Below are positions 36,701-45,878 of a DNA stretch of 58,702 bases, in pieces; position 1 is the stretch's first letter, and each line of letters begins with the position of its first letter. The position numbers were made by a program, and so were the translations under genes. This stretch comes from JBBDMW01 sp040878005. GTDB lineage: Bacteria; Chloroflexota; Dehalococcoidia; Lucifugimonadales; Lucifugimonadaceae. Below the pieces are notes generated by a model. It saw nothing but the letters and a program-made list of their open reading frames with translations. It had not been told where the DNA came from and searched no databases. The stretch covers positions 1-58,702 of the forward strand of contig JBBDMW010000055.1 in assembly GCA_040878005.1 (NCBI GenBank), in the 5' to 3' direction.

Positions 36701-37784
36701 CCGCGTCCGCTGACCTGTCGCCTCCCCTGTGCCAGACCCGCAGGTAGAAGTACTCCTCCCCCAGGAGCGCTGCGTCCGGCCGCTCCTGCCACTCCTGTCC
36801 GAACCCAACTGCGGGCGGTGCTGAGAGAGTGACTTCACTGTCGTCAGGGTTGTAGGAAGAGGCCAGCTTCGTCAGGTGCCCCTGGTGTTCAGCAAGTTTC
36901 TCGCCGTTCGACAGCACAGCCGACCACGGAAGGAGTTCCACCACATCTCCGGCCAGTGGCCAGTGAGCCTGGTCTTTCGATTCCGTCTCAAAAGTGACTG
37001 TTGACCGGTCTGCAGACAGCCTGACCCTGTACAGGGCAGACCCGTTGTCGAAGCCCCAGGTCAGCAGGCCGGGAGCAACAACTTGCACCCGGATGGCCTG
37101 GTTTTCGGCTCCAAGGTACCCGCCCGTGATCGAAGGATCGCATGGGTCATCGCTGACAACGCCGGGGTCTACAATTACTGATAGGCGGGCGCCAGTTATC
37201 AGCTCGCCTTCTTCATTAAGCTGACCGCGCTGTTCGCGGCTGAACACCTGCCGGGCTCTTGCCCAGGCCTGGGCGCAATCGGGACTCTCAACTCCGCGTG
37301 CCAGCCTGACGCGATACATGTCACGGACGCGAGTGGAAGTGTCCGGCCCCCCGAGAGCCACCTCCAGCAGCTCGCTGTCCTCGACTGCTGTTACAGATTG
37401 CCGCCATGCTTCGAGGTAGACGGCGTCTATCCGGCCGTGTTCCGGATCAATGCCACCGGCCGGTTGTTGCAGCCAGTTGAGCTGCGAGCGAAAGCGTTCC
37501 TGCCGGTCCAGGCGAAGGCGAATGCCGCCGAGGTAGAATGCGCCTGGCTCGATAGTGAAGTCGAGGCCTCCGCCTGATCCGGTGGCGTTGGAAATTCTGA
37601 AGCCGTCATCGGGCGACCCCTGCACGCCAACCACGTCAAGCAGGGCCTTGCGGCGGGCCTCAGCGGAAATACGCTCGTTCTCGTTCCAGTCATCGTCAAG
37701 GATGACACGTCCCTGCTGCATGCCAACACTCGCGTATTGCTTGCGAGGGTCGAACGAGTGGCGTGATATGTCGGCGGTGGACAT
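33792..37784 (-). CDS. Giant DUF6519/right-handed beta-helix protein of the eCIS
   Basis: A 1330-residue protein. The N-terminus (DISRHSFDPRKQYASVGMQQ, then GRVILDDDWNENE) matches my memory of DUF6519, a domain found in phage-tail-like clusters. The middle and C-terminal parts are a right-handed beta-helix of the pectate-lyase type: FASIQAAVDALPLAGGNIHV begins it and many short turns such as NVIEANGL and NRITGNG follow. A disordered Gly/Pro/Glu-rich insert is near residues 1090-1150. Such helices in phage and eCIS proteins bind or cleave glycans or form fibres. It lies 14 bases after the gpI-like gene, the position where tail-fibre genes often sit, so a receptor-binding or fibre role is the best inference. 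Confidence 0.82.
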   Translation of the reverse strand: MSTADISRHSFDPRKQYASVGMQQGRVILDDDWNENERISAEARRKALLDVVGVQGSPDDGFRISNATGSGGGLDFTIEPGAFYLGGIRLRLDRQERFRSQLNWLQQPAGGIDPEHGRIDAVYLEAWRQSVTAVEDSELLEVALGGPDTSTRVRDMYRVRLARGVESPDCAQAWARARQVFSREQRGQLNEEGELITGARLSVIVDPGVVSDDPCDPSITGGYLGAENQAIRVQVVAPGLLTWGFDNGSALYRVRLSADRSTVTFETESKDQAHWPLAGDVVELLPWSAVLSNGEKLAEHQGHLTKLASSYNPDDSEVTLSAPPAVGFGQEWQERPDAALLGEEYFYLRVWHRGGDRSADAAIPFASGDPVTLGHTGLSVTLTDGPFRPGDYWIIAARPNSPAQVVPWELSAGMPAVGPRVFTAPLALIQWRRRGRNFVPEIISDCRARFLPLTSPETCSTYTVGDGSRSRGHFASIQAAVDALPLAGGNIHVLPGLYEENVRIGRRRNIIVHGCGPGTVVRSPEGSDDPVFRVRDSRNVALKSMAIENILGIGVQLEQAGGTEIEAAEELRTEELASAEASAESDVRPSAVANVASLARLDLSKISRGAVDLVRAINTPGLFENIAGTAVKPIPDDVVTRPPSALEGILLQDLLISVRDRQAIHGQGGDDITVDNCQVRVGQLAGDMSGESDAGRWPAIFLTCDDLLIRGNSVEVDERAGSRRTAMGGIQVGGGSDRVRILENTITGGNGRGITLGSIVYIPQQHKDLPREDFTRFLQVAIFLPPGLNIIVDGRGCVTWTLNPQPPADDVGDPLIPASTGSLSEVEIKDNRISSMAGSGISAAHFFDPAETADCITVNGLRIRDNIIRNCLQGDVAEASISARTFGAFGGVTLGAAIGLEMRNNVIEANGLSHINPVCGVFALYTEGAVFDDNRITGNGPRSNTDAVPRAGNRGGIVIAYATPPTSGTQPAASVQLSVLTAPEPAVRIHRNVVIAPEGRALRITASGEVVVQHNSLSSQGHGTRRSHGRLNSLSASGNLSSLAALNVDLSQANASFGGAGLAEALADLTGGAAVSINVRGLAVETPGEGDDAPSKGGAGGVAVPSGGQERPAEPRKEDAGAAETQGKSERIDTGIRINASDQPAMAAASETAALARARQASTGRTAMGSVMFTGNQVSLALSPNDSDTPASAVIVTSIGDVTLSDNQIDASVPATQGFINTLVFGATVRVLGNRFNEPITRSRRASMLSAATIAAALNITTGNEGAHCIYAYRRADSNVPRVIDQPNLSFIELIDVEACGRLLSANVAIAPVMAVQWPQFEAMRTGAAK

Positions 37785-37798
37785 TGTGGACGTTCCCT

Positions 37799-40372
37799 CT
37801 ACGTTTCGTTAATCATCATTGGGACCAGCCCGAACGGCATGAATTCCCTGGTCTTGGCGGTGAGCCCGTCGAGCTTTATGGGATTGATCAGGCCGCTGAA
37901 CGCTCCCATTTCTGATCCGTTCTCTGCACCGCGGCTGATTTCAACAGGCGCTGACTCGCTTAGCTGGGCATAGCCGGCGTCTCCAAAGCGGCGGGATACA
38001 AAAAAGTGCCTTGCCCCGGCCAGGGGCACATTCCGGTAGGGGCTGGGCAGAATGCTTCCCGCATTCGCTGCGCTGAAGCGGAAGCAGCCGTCCTGTACAT
38101 CCGCCACCCGTACCGTTCCCTCGATCAACGCCTCGGACGCCCAGAGCCGATGCGCGTTCACGTTGCCGAAGACGGTTGACTGCCTGAGGCGCAGATTGCC
38201 GCTTCTCATGGCAATAGCGGGCACGGCAGGATCCAGCGACTGAACAACCGAGTCGCAGATGACAAGTTTCTCTACATGCCCCTGTTCCGTCGTGACTATG
38301 GGGCCAAGGATTGAACTTTGGATTATCAGCTCATCAACAAGGCAGTCGATGACCAGTGGCACCGGCTCGATGGTTGAGCAGTCGGCTGCCTCTCCGCCCG
38401 GGTCCAGCGTGCAGTGGCGAATGGTGACGGTCTTGTAGCTGCCGTTCTGCAGTTCATCGTCAACCATGCGGGCGGCGCGCAGGATGACCTCGCCCCCCTC
38501 CCCGCCAATCCACAGACCATCCAGCGTGACCAGTGAATCTACGAATTCCGCGGCGTTGAGCACCCAGTTCACGCCGGGCAGCAGGTACGGCCGCTGGCCA
38601 TTGGCGGCCTGGACGGTAAGGTTTCGCACGGCGAGTTTGTCACTCACAGGCTCATAGGTCGCCGAATCGTCTACCTGTGTAACGCCTTCGTTGTGTATGT
38701 CATCAAAGGCGAGACCGGTTCCGCCCCCGGTCACGTGAGTGTCGACCAACTCTTCCGGCACCAGGCAATGCTGCCTGTCATAGCCTCCGGCGCCCACTTC
38801 GCCTGGGAACCCGTAGTGGTACGACACCGAGACATCGCCATCGGGACCATCAAGGAACAGCAGCCGCCCCCTGTCGGGATCAACAGCAATTCGCTTGCCG
38901 GGCGCTGCCGCTGTCCATGGCGAAAGCCGATCGGCTGCAACGAGATGGCGCGGCGCGACGTCCCGATTCGCCTCATGAACCGCGATGGAATTTCGACCGG
39001 CGCTGCCCGGTCCAAACGGCAACAGTGCCGACCTGGCGCAGTCCGGGGTGATCGCCAGCGCCAGCAACCGCTCGAAATATGGAGGAGCGCCCGGGCCGGG
39101 TGTAGACGGGAGTGCCATCACGGTTTCGAGAAGCCGCTGCTCTGACTTAAACGTGATGCGGCGGATTCGTCGCAAGTCATCAGCCTGAGTTGGTGATAGG
39201 CCGGGAGATGCCTCCAGATCTCGTACGGCGCGCTCGGTGATTACGAATTGGGCGTCATTGAGCAGCCCCAATGAGATTGGAGCGGGCAACTCCCATTCGT
39301 CGGCCGTCCTCCATTGATCCCAGTCGGTGATGCGGTCCCCGGCGGAGAACAACCTGACATCCCGGCCGGAGGGGTCAAATGTGAATCCCGTTGTTCCACT
39401 GATAAGACGTGGCATGACAGTGGACAGCGGGTAAGAGTGCAGCCGGTACAGGTGGTAACCCAGCTTGTGGATGCCATACCGGCCGTCCATGCCGTTCTGA
39501 CGACGCAGGTCCGGAGTGTGGTGGTACTCATCGAATGGGCCATGCGATGCGTTGGCTGCCCCAGCGTGGCGCAGGTCTGCGATGCCGCCTGGCATGGTGC
39601 CGGTGAGTCGTCCCGGGACTGGTTGCGGGTCAAGGCCGTGGTGAGCGCGGCCCATGCGCCGGAAGTACTCGATGACCTTGCCGTCCCACCGGGCTATATC
39701 CGCAATCAACTGCTCCAGGACGGCCAGCGTGCCTTTTCGACGACGATAGTAGATGGTATTGGCGACGTCTGCCCGCCGGCCCGCATTGTTCAGTGCAGAC
39801 ACCAACCGTGTGCCTACGAGGTCTGCGATGTACGGGACCGCCCAGTCATCGGCCAACTCAATGAACTGGTCATTCCATAACCGGTCGTGGCTGCGGCGCA
39901 GCACCGCAGCCTGCTGAGCCATCACTTCGATCACCTGGCGCAACGGTCCGGCAGTTGATGGCTGCGCTACGTATGTCAGGGGGGTGTTCAGGTGACTGAA
40001 ACCGGCATCGGCTGAGGCTCCTGGAACTTTCCTGAGCTCGTCTCGGAAGATCTCTATGCGGGTGCCATCACCATCGAGGTCCCTTGTGCCCGTGAACGCA
40101 CGTGCCGTGTTGCCGACGTGATCGGTGACCGTCACCTCAAGCATCATGGCGGCAACACTGCCAGGGCCGGTGAAGAAGTTTCTGACGGAGTCGTCCAGTT
40201 CGGTGAGAGCAGAGTTCGCCGTTACCGCGCCTGCCTGACTGAATGTGTACTGGCTGGAGAACTCCAGGCCAATCCGGCCGTCTTCGAGCCGGTAAGTTGA
40301 TGGCACCCACTCCCAGAGCTTCTCGGCGAAGTACTGTTCAAACCTGTCCTCCGCAACGTGTGTGTCAGGCAT
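37799..40372 (-). CDS. Phage tail protein I-like baseplate protein with beta-helix extension
   Basis: An 857-residue protein. After an N-terminal segment (YFAEKLWEWVPSTYR), residues about 160-245 resemble the P2 gpI-type baseplate domain (DDWAVPYIADLVGTRLV, then YYRRRKGTLAVLEQLI). The C-terminal third has short repeated strands (LVIDCLVDELIIQSSIL, LVICDSVVQSL) suggestive of a beta-helix. gpI-type proteins connect the baseplate wedge to fibres. The start overlaps the previous stop by eight bases. It is far longer than phage gpI, mainly from the middle and C-terminal additions. Confidence 0.83.
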   Translation of the reverse strand: MPDTHVAEDRFEQYFAEKLWEWVPSTYRLEDGRIGLEFSSQYTFSQAGAVTANSALTELDDSVRNFFTGPGSVAAMMLEVTVTDHVGNTARAFTGTRDLDGDGTRIEIFRDELRKVPGASADAGFSHLNTPLTYVAQPSTAGPLRQVIEVMAQQAAVLRRSHDRLWNDQFIELADDWAVPYIADLVGTRLVSALNNAGRRADVANTIYYRRRKGTLAVLEQLIADIARWDGKVIEYFRRMGRAHHGLDPQPVPGRLTGTMPGGIADLRHAGAANASHGPFDEYHHTPDLRRQNGMDGRYGIHKLGYHLYRLHSYPLSTVMPRLISGTTGFTFDPSGRDVRLFSAGDRITDWDQWRTADEWELPAPISLGLLNDAQFVITERAVRDLEASPGLSPTQADDLRRIRRITFKSEQRLLETVMALPSTPGPGAPPYFERLLALAITPDCARSALLPFGPGSAGRNSIAVHEANRDVAPRHLVAADRLSPWTAAAPGKRIAVDPDRGRLLFLDGPDGDVSVSYHYGFPGEVGAGGYDRQHCLVPEELVDTHVTGGGTGLAFDDIHNEGVTQVDDSATYEPVSDKLAVRNLTVQAANGQRPYLLPGVNWVLNAAEFVDSLVTLDGLWIGGEGGEVILRAARMVDDELQNGSYKTVTIRHCTLDPGGEAADCSTIEPVPLVIDCLVDELIIQSSILGPIVTTEQGHVEKLVICDSVVQSLDPAVPAIAMRSGNLRLRQSTVFGNVNAHRLWASEALIEGTVRVADVQDGCFRFSAANAGSILPSPYRNVPLAGARHFFVSRRFGDAGYAQLSESAPVEISRGAENGSEMGAFSGLINPIKLDGLTAKTREFMPFGLVPMMINET

Positions 40373-43031
40373 CTTTGGCCTCCTCTCCGTTCAACCGGAG
40401 AGATCCGGCGGCGATGTCGAAGTAGTGGCCAGGCGGCGCAGTGAGGACGAAACCGTCCATGTCCGCCATTGAATCCTGCCCGGCTAGTTGAGCCGTGAGG
40501 ATGGTCGGCGAAGTCCGTGTCCCCAAAGTCAACGTGACGCCGCTGAACAACGCATGAATTCGGTTTACCTGTGCACGATACCCGGGCAGAGCCACCAGTC
40601 CGGGCGGGTCCTCACGCCGGAACTGGAGACCATGCACGGCAACTGCTCCTTCCGGCTCCAGGATTGCCGCAAACAGCCTGCTCCGGAACAGGTGCGTGCC
40701 AATGCCAAGGTTCCCAGGCAACAGCAGTCCCTCGTCATCTCCAAGTAGAGCTTCCCGCACATTCGCCAGCACGTCCGCCTCTACATACCGGGAATCAATT
40801 TCAACGTCGATATCGAGGTGAAGGGGTATGGGCACGGCCCTGTCTACATCGATGGGCGTTGAGGGATCGCTCACAGAGCGAACGGTTTCACCAACGGTTG
40901 TTTCGATGCCGGGGTCGCCGATGTACCAGATGCGGACCACCGGCCTTTGCCGTTTCTCGTGCCACGTCCATTCCGCCTTGACAGCGGTCACACCGGCCAC
41001 ACCTGCAGCGACGGCTTCCATATCTGCCATGGAAACAGCCCGCCCCAGGGTCAAAGCTGACTGTGGAGCGTGCTCCCGCAGGTTTTCCGCCGCTTCGGCG
41101 TCGGATCCTCCAAAGGCGGCAACCGGGTTCTTGATGGCCGTGATGCCCTTGAGGGACTTGGCCATCTGGGTTATTGAACCGGCAGGAGGCTTTGCGGCGC
41201 CTGCGCCATGCCGGTAGGCGGCGATCACGTTGTTGCTGCCAGTTGGGAGTCGTGCCCCGTTCACGCCATCGCCAAAGCGAACAGTGCTATTGCCTTCATC
41301 GTCCTGCCGGACGGTGTATACCGGGGCATCGTGCGGCTGCCCGAAGAAGTACGACGTTTCCTTCCACAGCACACCGCCGACCCACACCTGGAGGGTGCTT
41401 GCAACGCCTGAGTCGTTGCCTTCCGCCGGGGCGGGCACGTACGTGAGGGGCTTCTTTTTGAGCACGAAAGACTGATTTGCCCTTGAGGCGTCCCCGCTGC
41501 CGAGGGTCTCGGTCGGAACGGTCTCCCCGCGCGTCGCATTGATCACGTTGCCGTAGACGTTGGCTGGCAGGCGCATCCCGCTGCCGAAGTCAGTATTGGA
41601 GTCGAGGGCGAGCGAACGCTTTTCAAGGTCTGCCTCGCCATCTGCGACAAGCGCACCCTCGTCCTTGTCCTGCAACATGAACCGGCCGGGACTGGCGCCG
41701 TCGGCAGGCACTTCTACAGGAGGTTCCAGGATGAGGGGATCTGCCTGTGTGATCCTCGTTAACGCTTCGGCGGTAGCCTGCCCAGCGGGTGCAAAGCCGT
41801 GGTGCACTACAAGGCGGTTCGCAATGGATGTGTTGGAAGACCAGGTGCTGGACCGGCCAGGGAAACGGGCCGACGAGTCTACCGTCACGTCCAACACCAG
41901 CCGGGTGAATGGCGCAGCTACCGGGGACGGGTTCACGGTTGAATCTCCCACAGTGAACGATGGCGGATCGGCCACGGTCAACTGGACCTCCCTGTTCTCA
42001 ATGACACGGTACCAGCGCCTGTCGTCATCCAACACCATGCCAATGAAGTCGCCCGCCTTGATGTGCCTGTGGAGGCCATCGAGAGTGATCATCCCCCGCC
42101 CGGATTCGGATGAAATTGAGGATGGCCCTCCGCTGGCGGGCGCGGCAAAACCGCGCTGTATTGACGGAGAGGACCTTCGAACGGATCCTGCGCCCTGGAC
42201 GATGCCTTCAATCACCTGTACCTGCTCGAAGAATCCAATGCTTGATCCGGATTCCCTCCGCAGCCCGAGAGTGGCGCCGGGTTTTGACAGGCGTATGGAG
42301 CTAAATTTCGTGGATGATGAAAGACGCAGCGGGTTGCTGAATTCGACCCGCGTATAGCTTGCGCCGTCTGCGCCCGTGTGGTCTGCCACGGATGCCACCT
42401 GTGCAAAGGTATTGAGGGTTTCATTTTCCAGGTCCCGTACAAGGACCAGGTCGTCTTCCTCAAGGTTTGCCGCGTCCGGCTGAAGCAGCAACGATGACGG
42501 GTTGGCGACCCCAACCGTAGATGGCCTTGGCCATGCCAGCGTCCACTTGCTGGTCAGCGGATGAACGCTTGCTTTCTTCGACAACTCGAAGACCTGGGGC
42601 GGCTCACCGTCGAAGGCGCCCGAGCGGAAAGCGGCGCCGGCTGGCAGCGATATGGGCTTCCTCCCGTCAGCCAGAACCGCCAGCTCTACCGAAGCCGCTG
42701 TGGCTGGCCTGGGAACGTAGCCCAGTAGGTCGACCAGCCTTCTAATGGACGGCCGGCGGCGGGCAGTACGCAGGTACTCTTCGTGTGCAATTGCCTCGTC
42801 GTAGAACGATTGCACGTCGCATACATACGCCCATGCCTCAAGGAGCATTGCTCCCAGGTCTTGGTCAGTGCCGGGCCTCCAACGTGAGAGGGGACCGCCA
42901 GCAGGGATGGAGGCGAGAAGCGCGCGCCGGAATTCAGCGAACGTGCCGGTTTGCCGGGGAATGGTGTTCAGCCCCGCGGCAATGTTGGTTGGTGAGGGAT
43001 GGACCAGCCGGTCGCAATCGCAGCCGTTCAT
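40365..43031 (-). CDS. Baseplate wedge protein, gp6/gpJ-like (second copy)
   Basis: An 888-residue putative baseplate assembly protein (Afp12-like position). The N-terminal block DLGAMLLEAWAYVCDVQSFY, followed by EEYLRTARRRPSIRRLVDLLGY, is the hallmark of this family. The C-terminal part has the baseplate-J region (FRFGDGVNGARLP-like VRFGDGVNGARLP, then GGSDAEAAENLREHAP). It overlaps the previous gene by four bases. It is a paralogue of the preceding gene; together they should form the heterodimeric wedge ring around the hub. Confidence 0.88.
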   Translation of the reverse strand: MNGCDCDRLVHPSPTNIAAGLNTIPRQTGTFAEFRRALLASIPAGGPLSRWRPGTDQDLGAMLLEAWAYVCDVQSFYDEAIAHEEYLRTARRRPSIRRLVDLLGYVPRPATAASVELAVLADGRKPISLPAGAAFRSGAFDGEPPQVFELSKKASVHPLTSKWTLAWPRPSTVGVANPSSLLLQPDAANLEEDDLVLVRDLENETLNTFAQVASVADHTGADGASYTRVEFSNPLRLSSSTKFSSIRLSKPGATLGLRRESGSSIGFFEQVQVIEGIVQGAGSVRRSSPSIQRGFAAPASGGPSSISSESGRGMITLDGLHRHIKAGDFIGMVLDDDRRWYRVIENREVQLTVADPPSFTVGDSTVNPSPVAAPFTRLVLDVTVDSSARFPGRSSTWSSNTSIANRLVVHHGFAPAGQATAEALTRITQADPLILEPPVEVPADGASPGRFMLQDKDEGALVADGEADLEKRSLALDSNTDFGSGMRLPANVYGNVINATRGETVPTETLGSGDASRANQSFVLKKKPLTYVPAPAEGNDSGVASTLQVWVGGVLWKETSYFFGQPHDAPVYTVRQDDEGNSTVRFGDGVNGARLPTGSNNVIAAYRHGAGAAKPPAGSITQMAKSLKGITAIKNPVAAFGGSDAEAAENLREHAPQSALTLGRAVSMADMEAVAAGVAGVTAVKAEWTWHEKRQRPVVRIWYIGDPGIETTVGETVRSVSDPSTPIDVDRAVPIPLHLDIDVEIDSRYVEADVLANVREALLGDDEGLLLPGNLGIGTHLFRSRLFAAILEPEGAVAVHGLQFRREDPPGLVALPGYRAQVNRIHALFSGVTLTLGTRTSPTILTAQLAGQDSMADMDGFVLTAPPGHYFDIAAGSLRLNGEEAKDA

Positions 43032-45496
43032 GCGCCTCCCTCCATTGTTACCGTGGCGATGCCGTGGTCAGGATGGTCAGGATCGTTCTCTATCCGAACG
43101 ACTTCATCGTCTGCGACCTCGTAAGTCAGTTCGGTGAAGTCTCGCCAGTCAAAGTGGCCGCGACGCCGCACGCGGATTGAGCGCACCGCAAGCACGCCGG
43201 ATACGGATTGAATGTGGGCTTCCAGCGCCGCCCGCTCCAGCGGCGTGCCAAAGGTGAAGTTGTCCGGTGAGAAGAAGCCTGTGGAAGGCCGTGCGGCGCC
43301 GGTTGCAGACAGGCTGGATTCGACAGCCTCCCGCACCTCTTGACGGAAACTGGACGTCTTTGCGCAGACCGTGATTTCCAGGTCAAGGTCAGCATATTTC
43401 GGCCGCTTCACATGGGCGGGTCTTCCAGCCTGCCGGAAACGATCGAGTTGGTTCTGTAGACCGGCCACCTGGGCCGGGCTGACCTCAAACGCATCTTCAG
43501 GATCTGGCGTAACGAACGCAGTCAGCCAGCTTCCTGTCCAACGGAAACGTGCTCCAGCCCGCTGCACCCACGGCAACCGCTCGGCTGCTTCTGCGTAATC
43601 TTCCGGCCTGACTGCCCGCCGCGTGTCGACCCGGAATGCCTGGGGCGCATCGCGTCGAACGGCTTCGGATGTCTCATGTTCCTGGCCGCCGAACGTTGGC
43701 AACGGGTTTGAGATACCTTCTACAAACGTAAGTCCCGGCTCGATGTGGCTGACACCCTGGGCGGGGACGTTCCCGGCTTCGCCATTGCCCACGCGGTAGG
43801 TCACGCTGAAGATCGCCCCGGTATCCGGGAGACGGCCGAACTCGCCATCCCCGAACGTCATCGTCTGGCCCTCGCCAGAAGCGTAATCAACATGCTCGAT
43901 CTCAACGCCAACCCGTTGGAATCCGATCACGCGTTTCCACTGGCCATCTTCAATGGTGAAATGCGTATCCTCCGGTCCTGAAGAACTGCTGCGCAGGAAT
44001 GACCGGCGGTAGTCCCACTCGCGGACGACAGCCGCTGACGTGTTGGGGGCATCCACATGCCGGAGAATGATCTCCGGTCTCTCCTGGCCATCCTGGTCAT
44101 CCAGCCACACCAGTCCTTCCGTGTCTGTTTCCGGAAGTGAGAACAGGTACCTGGTGGACCTGGTCTCTGCGTGCTGGCAGTGATCTTCATCACAACCGCA
44201 ATGGCCCAGGTCTGAACTGATCGTCCGTCCCTGCCGCTCTACCGCAACAGGCGTGGTGTCGCCAGGGCTATCCGGGTAGCCGATGCGGAAGAAACTGGTC
44301 AAATTGCGGCCGGCCGTGATGGGCACTGCGTTGCCGCATGCCCGCAGCGATTCAAGCTCCATGTCGTGGGTGAGGGCGTGCCGCTTCTCCCACCTGATTC
44401 GCGTCACGCTTGCGCCGAGGAGCGTGTCCGTCAGCTCGGTTACATGGGTCACCCTGACCAGTTGAGCCCTGGCTGGAACTGAACGATCTGAAGGTGACGT
44501 GGTGAGGAATACCCAGCGCCCTGACGGGTCAGCAGGCGGGTCATTGAAGACAAACGCCGACTGGAGCGCACCTCGAAGGTCCAATTCGGTGCTGCCTGCG
44601 TGCAGGCAAGTCGTGCCCTGGTCCCACACATGGGCAGGGATGCTGTTCAGTTCTGAGCGAACATCGTAATCGGCGGTATCCCTAATACTGGTGCCAACTG
44701 AGAAATGGACGTGGCCGTCGTCTTCATCGGCTGCCCATACTGCAGTGCCGGCAGGGATCATGCCCTGTTGGCTCGCGGCAACCTCCACGCAGATCCACCC
44801 GTTGGCGCCCCGGCCATCATGAACGTCGTAATCCACGAGCGCGGCGTGTGCCCGTAGCGACCGTCGCTGCATGGCGGTTTCGAGGTAAGCCTCACGGGAT
44901 ACGCGGTCCTGGTAGTAGGCCAGTTCATCACCAAGGGCGGCCATCAACTCTATGACCATGGCCCCCGTGTCGGCTTCAGACCGCTCTTCCCAACCCGGGT
45001 AACGCTGGGAGGCGAAGTCCAACAGTGCCCGCCGGTAACTTTCGAAGTCACGCGCGAGGTAGTCCACGGGGAAATCGACTGGATCGTCGGGAGGGCAGTG
45101 GCGACAGGGGGGTTGGCAGTCAATGTCTACAGGGCAGTTTGCCTTGAAGCTGAACTGTACCGAGCTGTAGAAGGGGTCCAGGCGATCATCGTTGATCGCC
45201 AGGCGATAGGGTGAAAATCCGCCGGGCGCCTCAAATGTGATACGCAGCACGTCTTCCGCGCCCGCGGGTCCATGCCACGAGATGTTCGAGATCGAAACTG
45301 TTGGATCACCCGCTTCCACTGGAGCCACAGTCAACCGTTCCGCGTCAAGATTCCCGGATAGGGGAGTGTCCAGGGCAGACGGGTCTACCAGGAACCTCAC
45401 ATCAAGGGTTTGCTGGCCGGGGTGCACGAAAACGAAATCCACCCCCGTGACCGCGGTCTGGCGCAACAGGAGCTCTTTGCGGTCTTGTGTAGTCAT
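43028..45496 (-). CDS. Baseplate wedge protein, gp6/gpJ-like (first copy)
   Basis: An 822-residue putative baseplate assembly protein (Afp11-like position). It has the family block DTGAMVIELMAALGDELAYY, then VSREAYLETAMQRRSLRAHA, and the C-terminal J-type region with MTFGDGEFGRLPDTG and GGQEHETSEAVRRDAP. Near residues 135-142 is a Cys-rich stretch (CPVDIDCQPPCRHCPP) that may bind a metal. It overlaps gp25 and the second wedge gene by four bases on each side, implying coupled translation and equal dosage. Confidence 0.88.
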   Translation of the reverse strand: MTTQDRKELLLRQTAVTGVDFVFVHPGQQTLDVRFLVDPSALDTPLSGNLDAERLTVAPVEAGDPTVSISNISWHGPAGAEDVLRITFEAPGGFSPYRLAINDDRLDPFYSSVQFSFKANCPVDIDCQPPCRHCPPDDPVDFPVDYLARDFESYRRALLDFASQRYPGWEERSEADTGAMVIELMAALGDELAYYQDRVSREAYLETAMQRRSLRAHAALVDYDVHDGRGANGWICVEVAASQQGMIPAGTAVWAADEDDGHVHFSVGTSIRDTADYDVRSELNSIPAHVWDQGTTCLHAGSTELDLRGALQSAFVFNDPPADPSGRWVFLTTSPSDRSVPARAQLVRVTHVTELTDTLLGASVTRIRWEKRHALTHDMELESLRACGNAVPITAGRNLTSFFRIGYPDSPGDTTPVAVERQGRTISSDLGHCGCDEDHCQHAETRSTRYLFSLPETDTEGLVWLDDQDGQERPEIILRHVDAPNTSAAVVREWDYRRSFLRSSSSGPEDTHFTIEDGQWKRVIGFQRVGVEIEHVDYASGEGQTMTFGDGEFGRLPDTGAIFSVTYRVGNGEAGNVPAQGVSHIEPGLTFVEGISNPLPTFGGQEHETSEAVRRDAPQAFRVDTRRAVRPEDYAEAAERLPWVQRAGARFRWTGSWLTAFVTPDPEDAFEVSPAQVAGLQNQLDRFRQAGRPAHVKRPKYADLDLEITVCAKTSSFRQEVREAVESSLSATGAARPSTGFFSPDNFTFGTPLERAALEAHIQSVSGVLAVRSIRVRRRGHFDWRDFTELTYEVADDEVVRIENDPDHPDHGIATVTMEGGA

Positions 45497-45864
45497 GCTG
45501 CTGCGTCCAGGTTCAGATATCGTTTTTCGCCGGTAGAGCGGATGAAGTAGGAAACCTTGATGTCCATCGTGGAATCATTGGCCTGCGCTTCGACAGTGTC
45601 GACAACGATGACGTCCCCCAGCCACTTCTCAAGTGCCTGGAGGACGGTCACCTGCAGCAGGCTGGCGGTGGCGTCTGACGCAGGTGCGAACAACATTCTC
45701 CGCACGCCACACCCAAAGGTTGGGCGGTTGATGCGTTCGCCGGGCGCGGTCAACAAGACCTGCCTGACGAGCTGGTCAATGTGCCGGCCGTAACTGCGCT
45801 CCTGGGCCAGTCTGCCGATGCCTCCGTCGATTCTGAGTGGATACTTGATGTCCTGTCTCGTCAT
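45493..45864 (-). CDS. GPW/gp25 baseplate protein
   Basis: A 123-residue member of the gp25 family, which starts sheath assembly at the baseplate. Recognisable parts are the N-terminal YPLRIDGGIGRLAQ, then VRQVLLTAPGERINRPTFGCG, the conserved core of the family. The frame is open to 46176, but those residues overlap the PAAR gene and are out of family, so the ATG at 45864 is used. It follows the PAAR-like gene by 14 bases and overlaps the wedge gene by four. Confidence 0.93.
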   Translation of the reverse strand: MTRQDIKYPLRIDGGIGRLAQERSYGRHIDQLVRQVLLTAPGERINRPTFGCGVRRMLFAPASDATASLLQVTVLQALEKWLGDVIVVDTVEAQANDSTMDIKVSYFIRSTGEKRYLNLDAAA

Positions 45865-45878
45865 GCTTTTTGTGCTCT

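Noticed and set aside
41560..42357. 265-codon plus-strand ORF opposite a baseplate gene
   Set aside because: Lies wholly inside the well-supported wedge protein gene and has no family signal or ribosome binding site.
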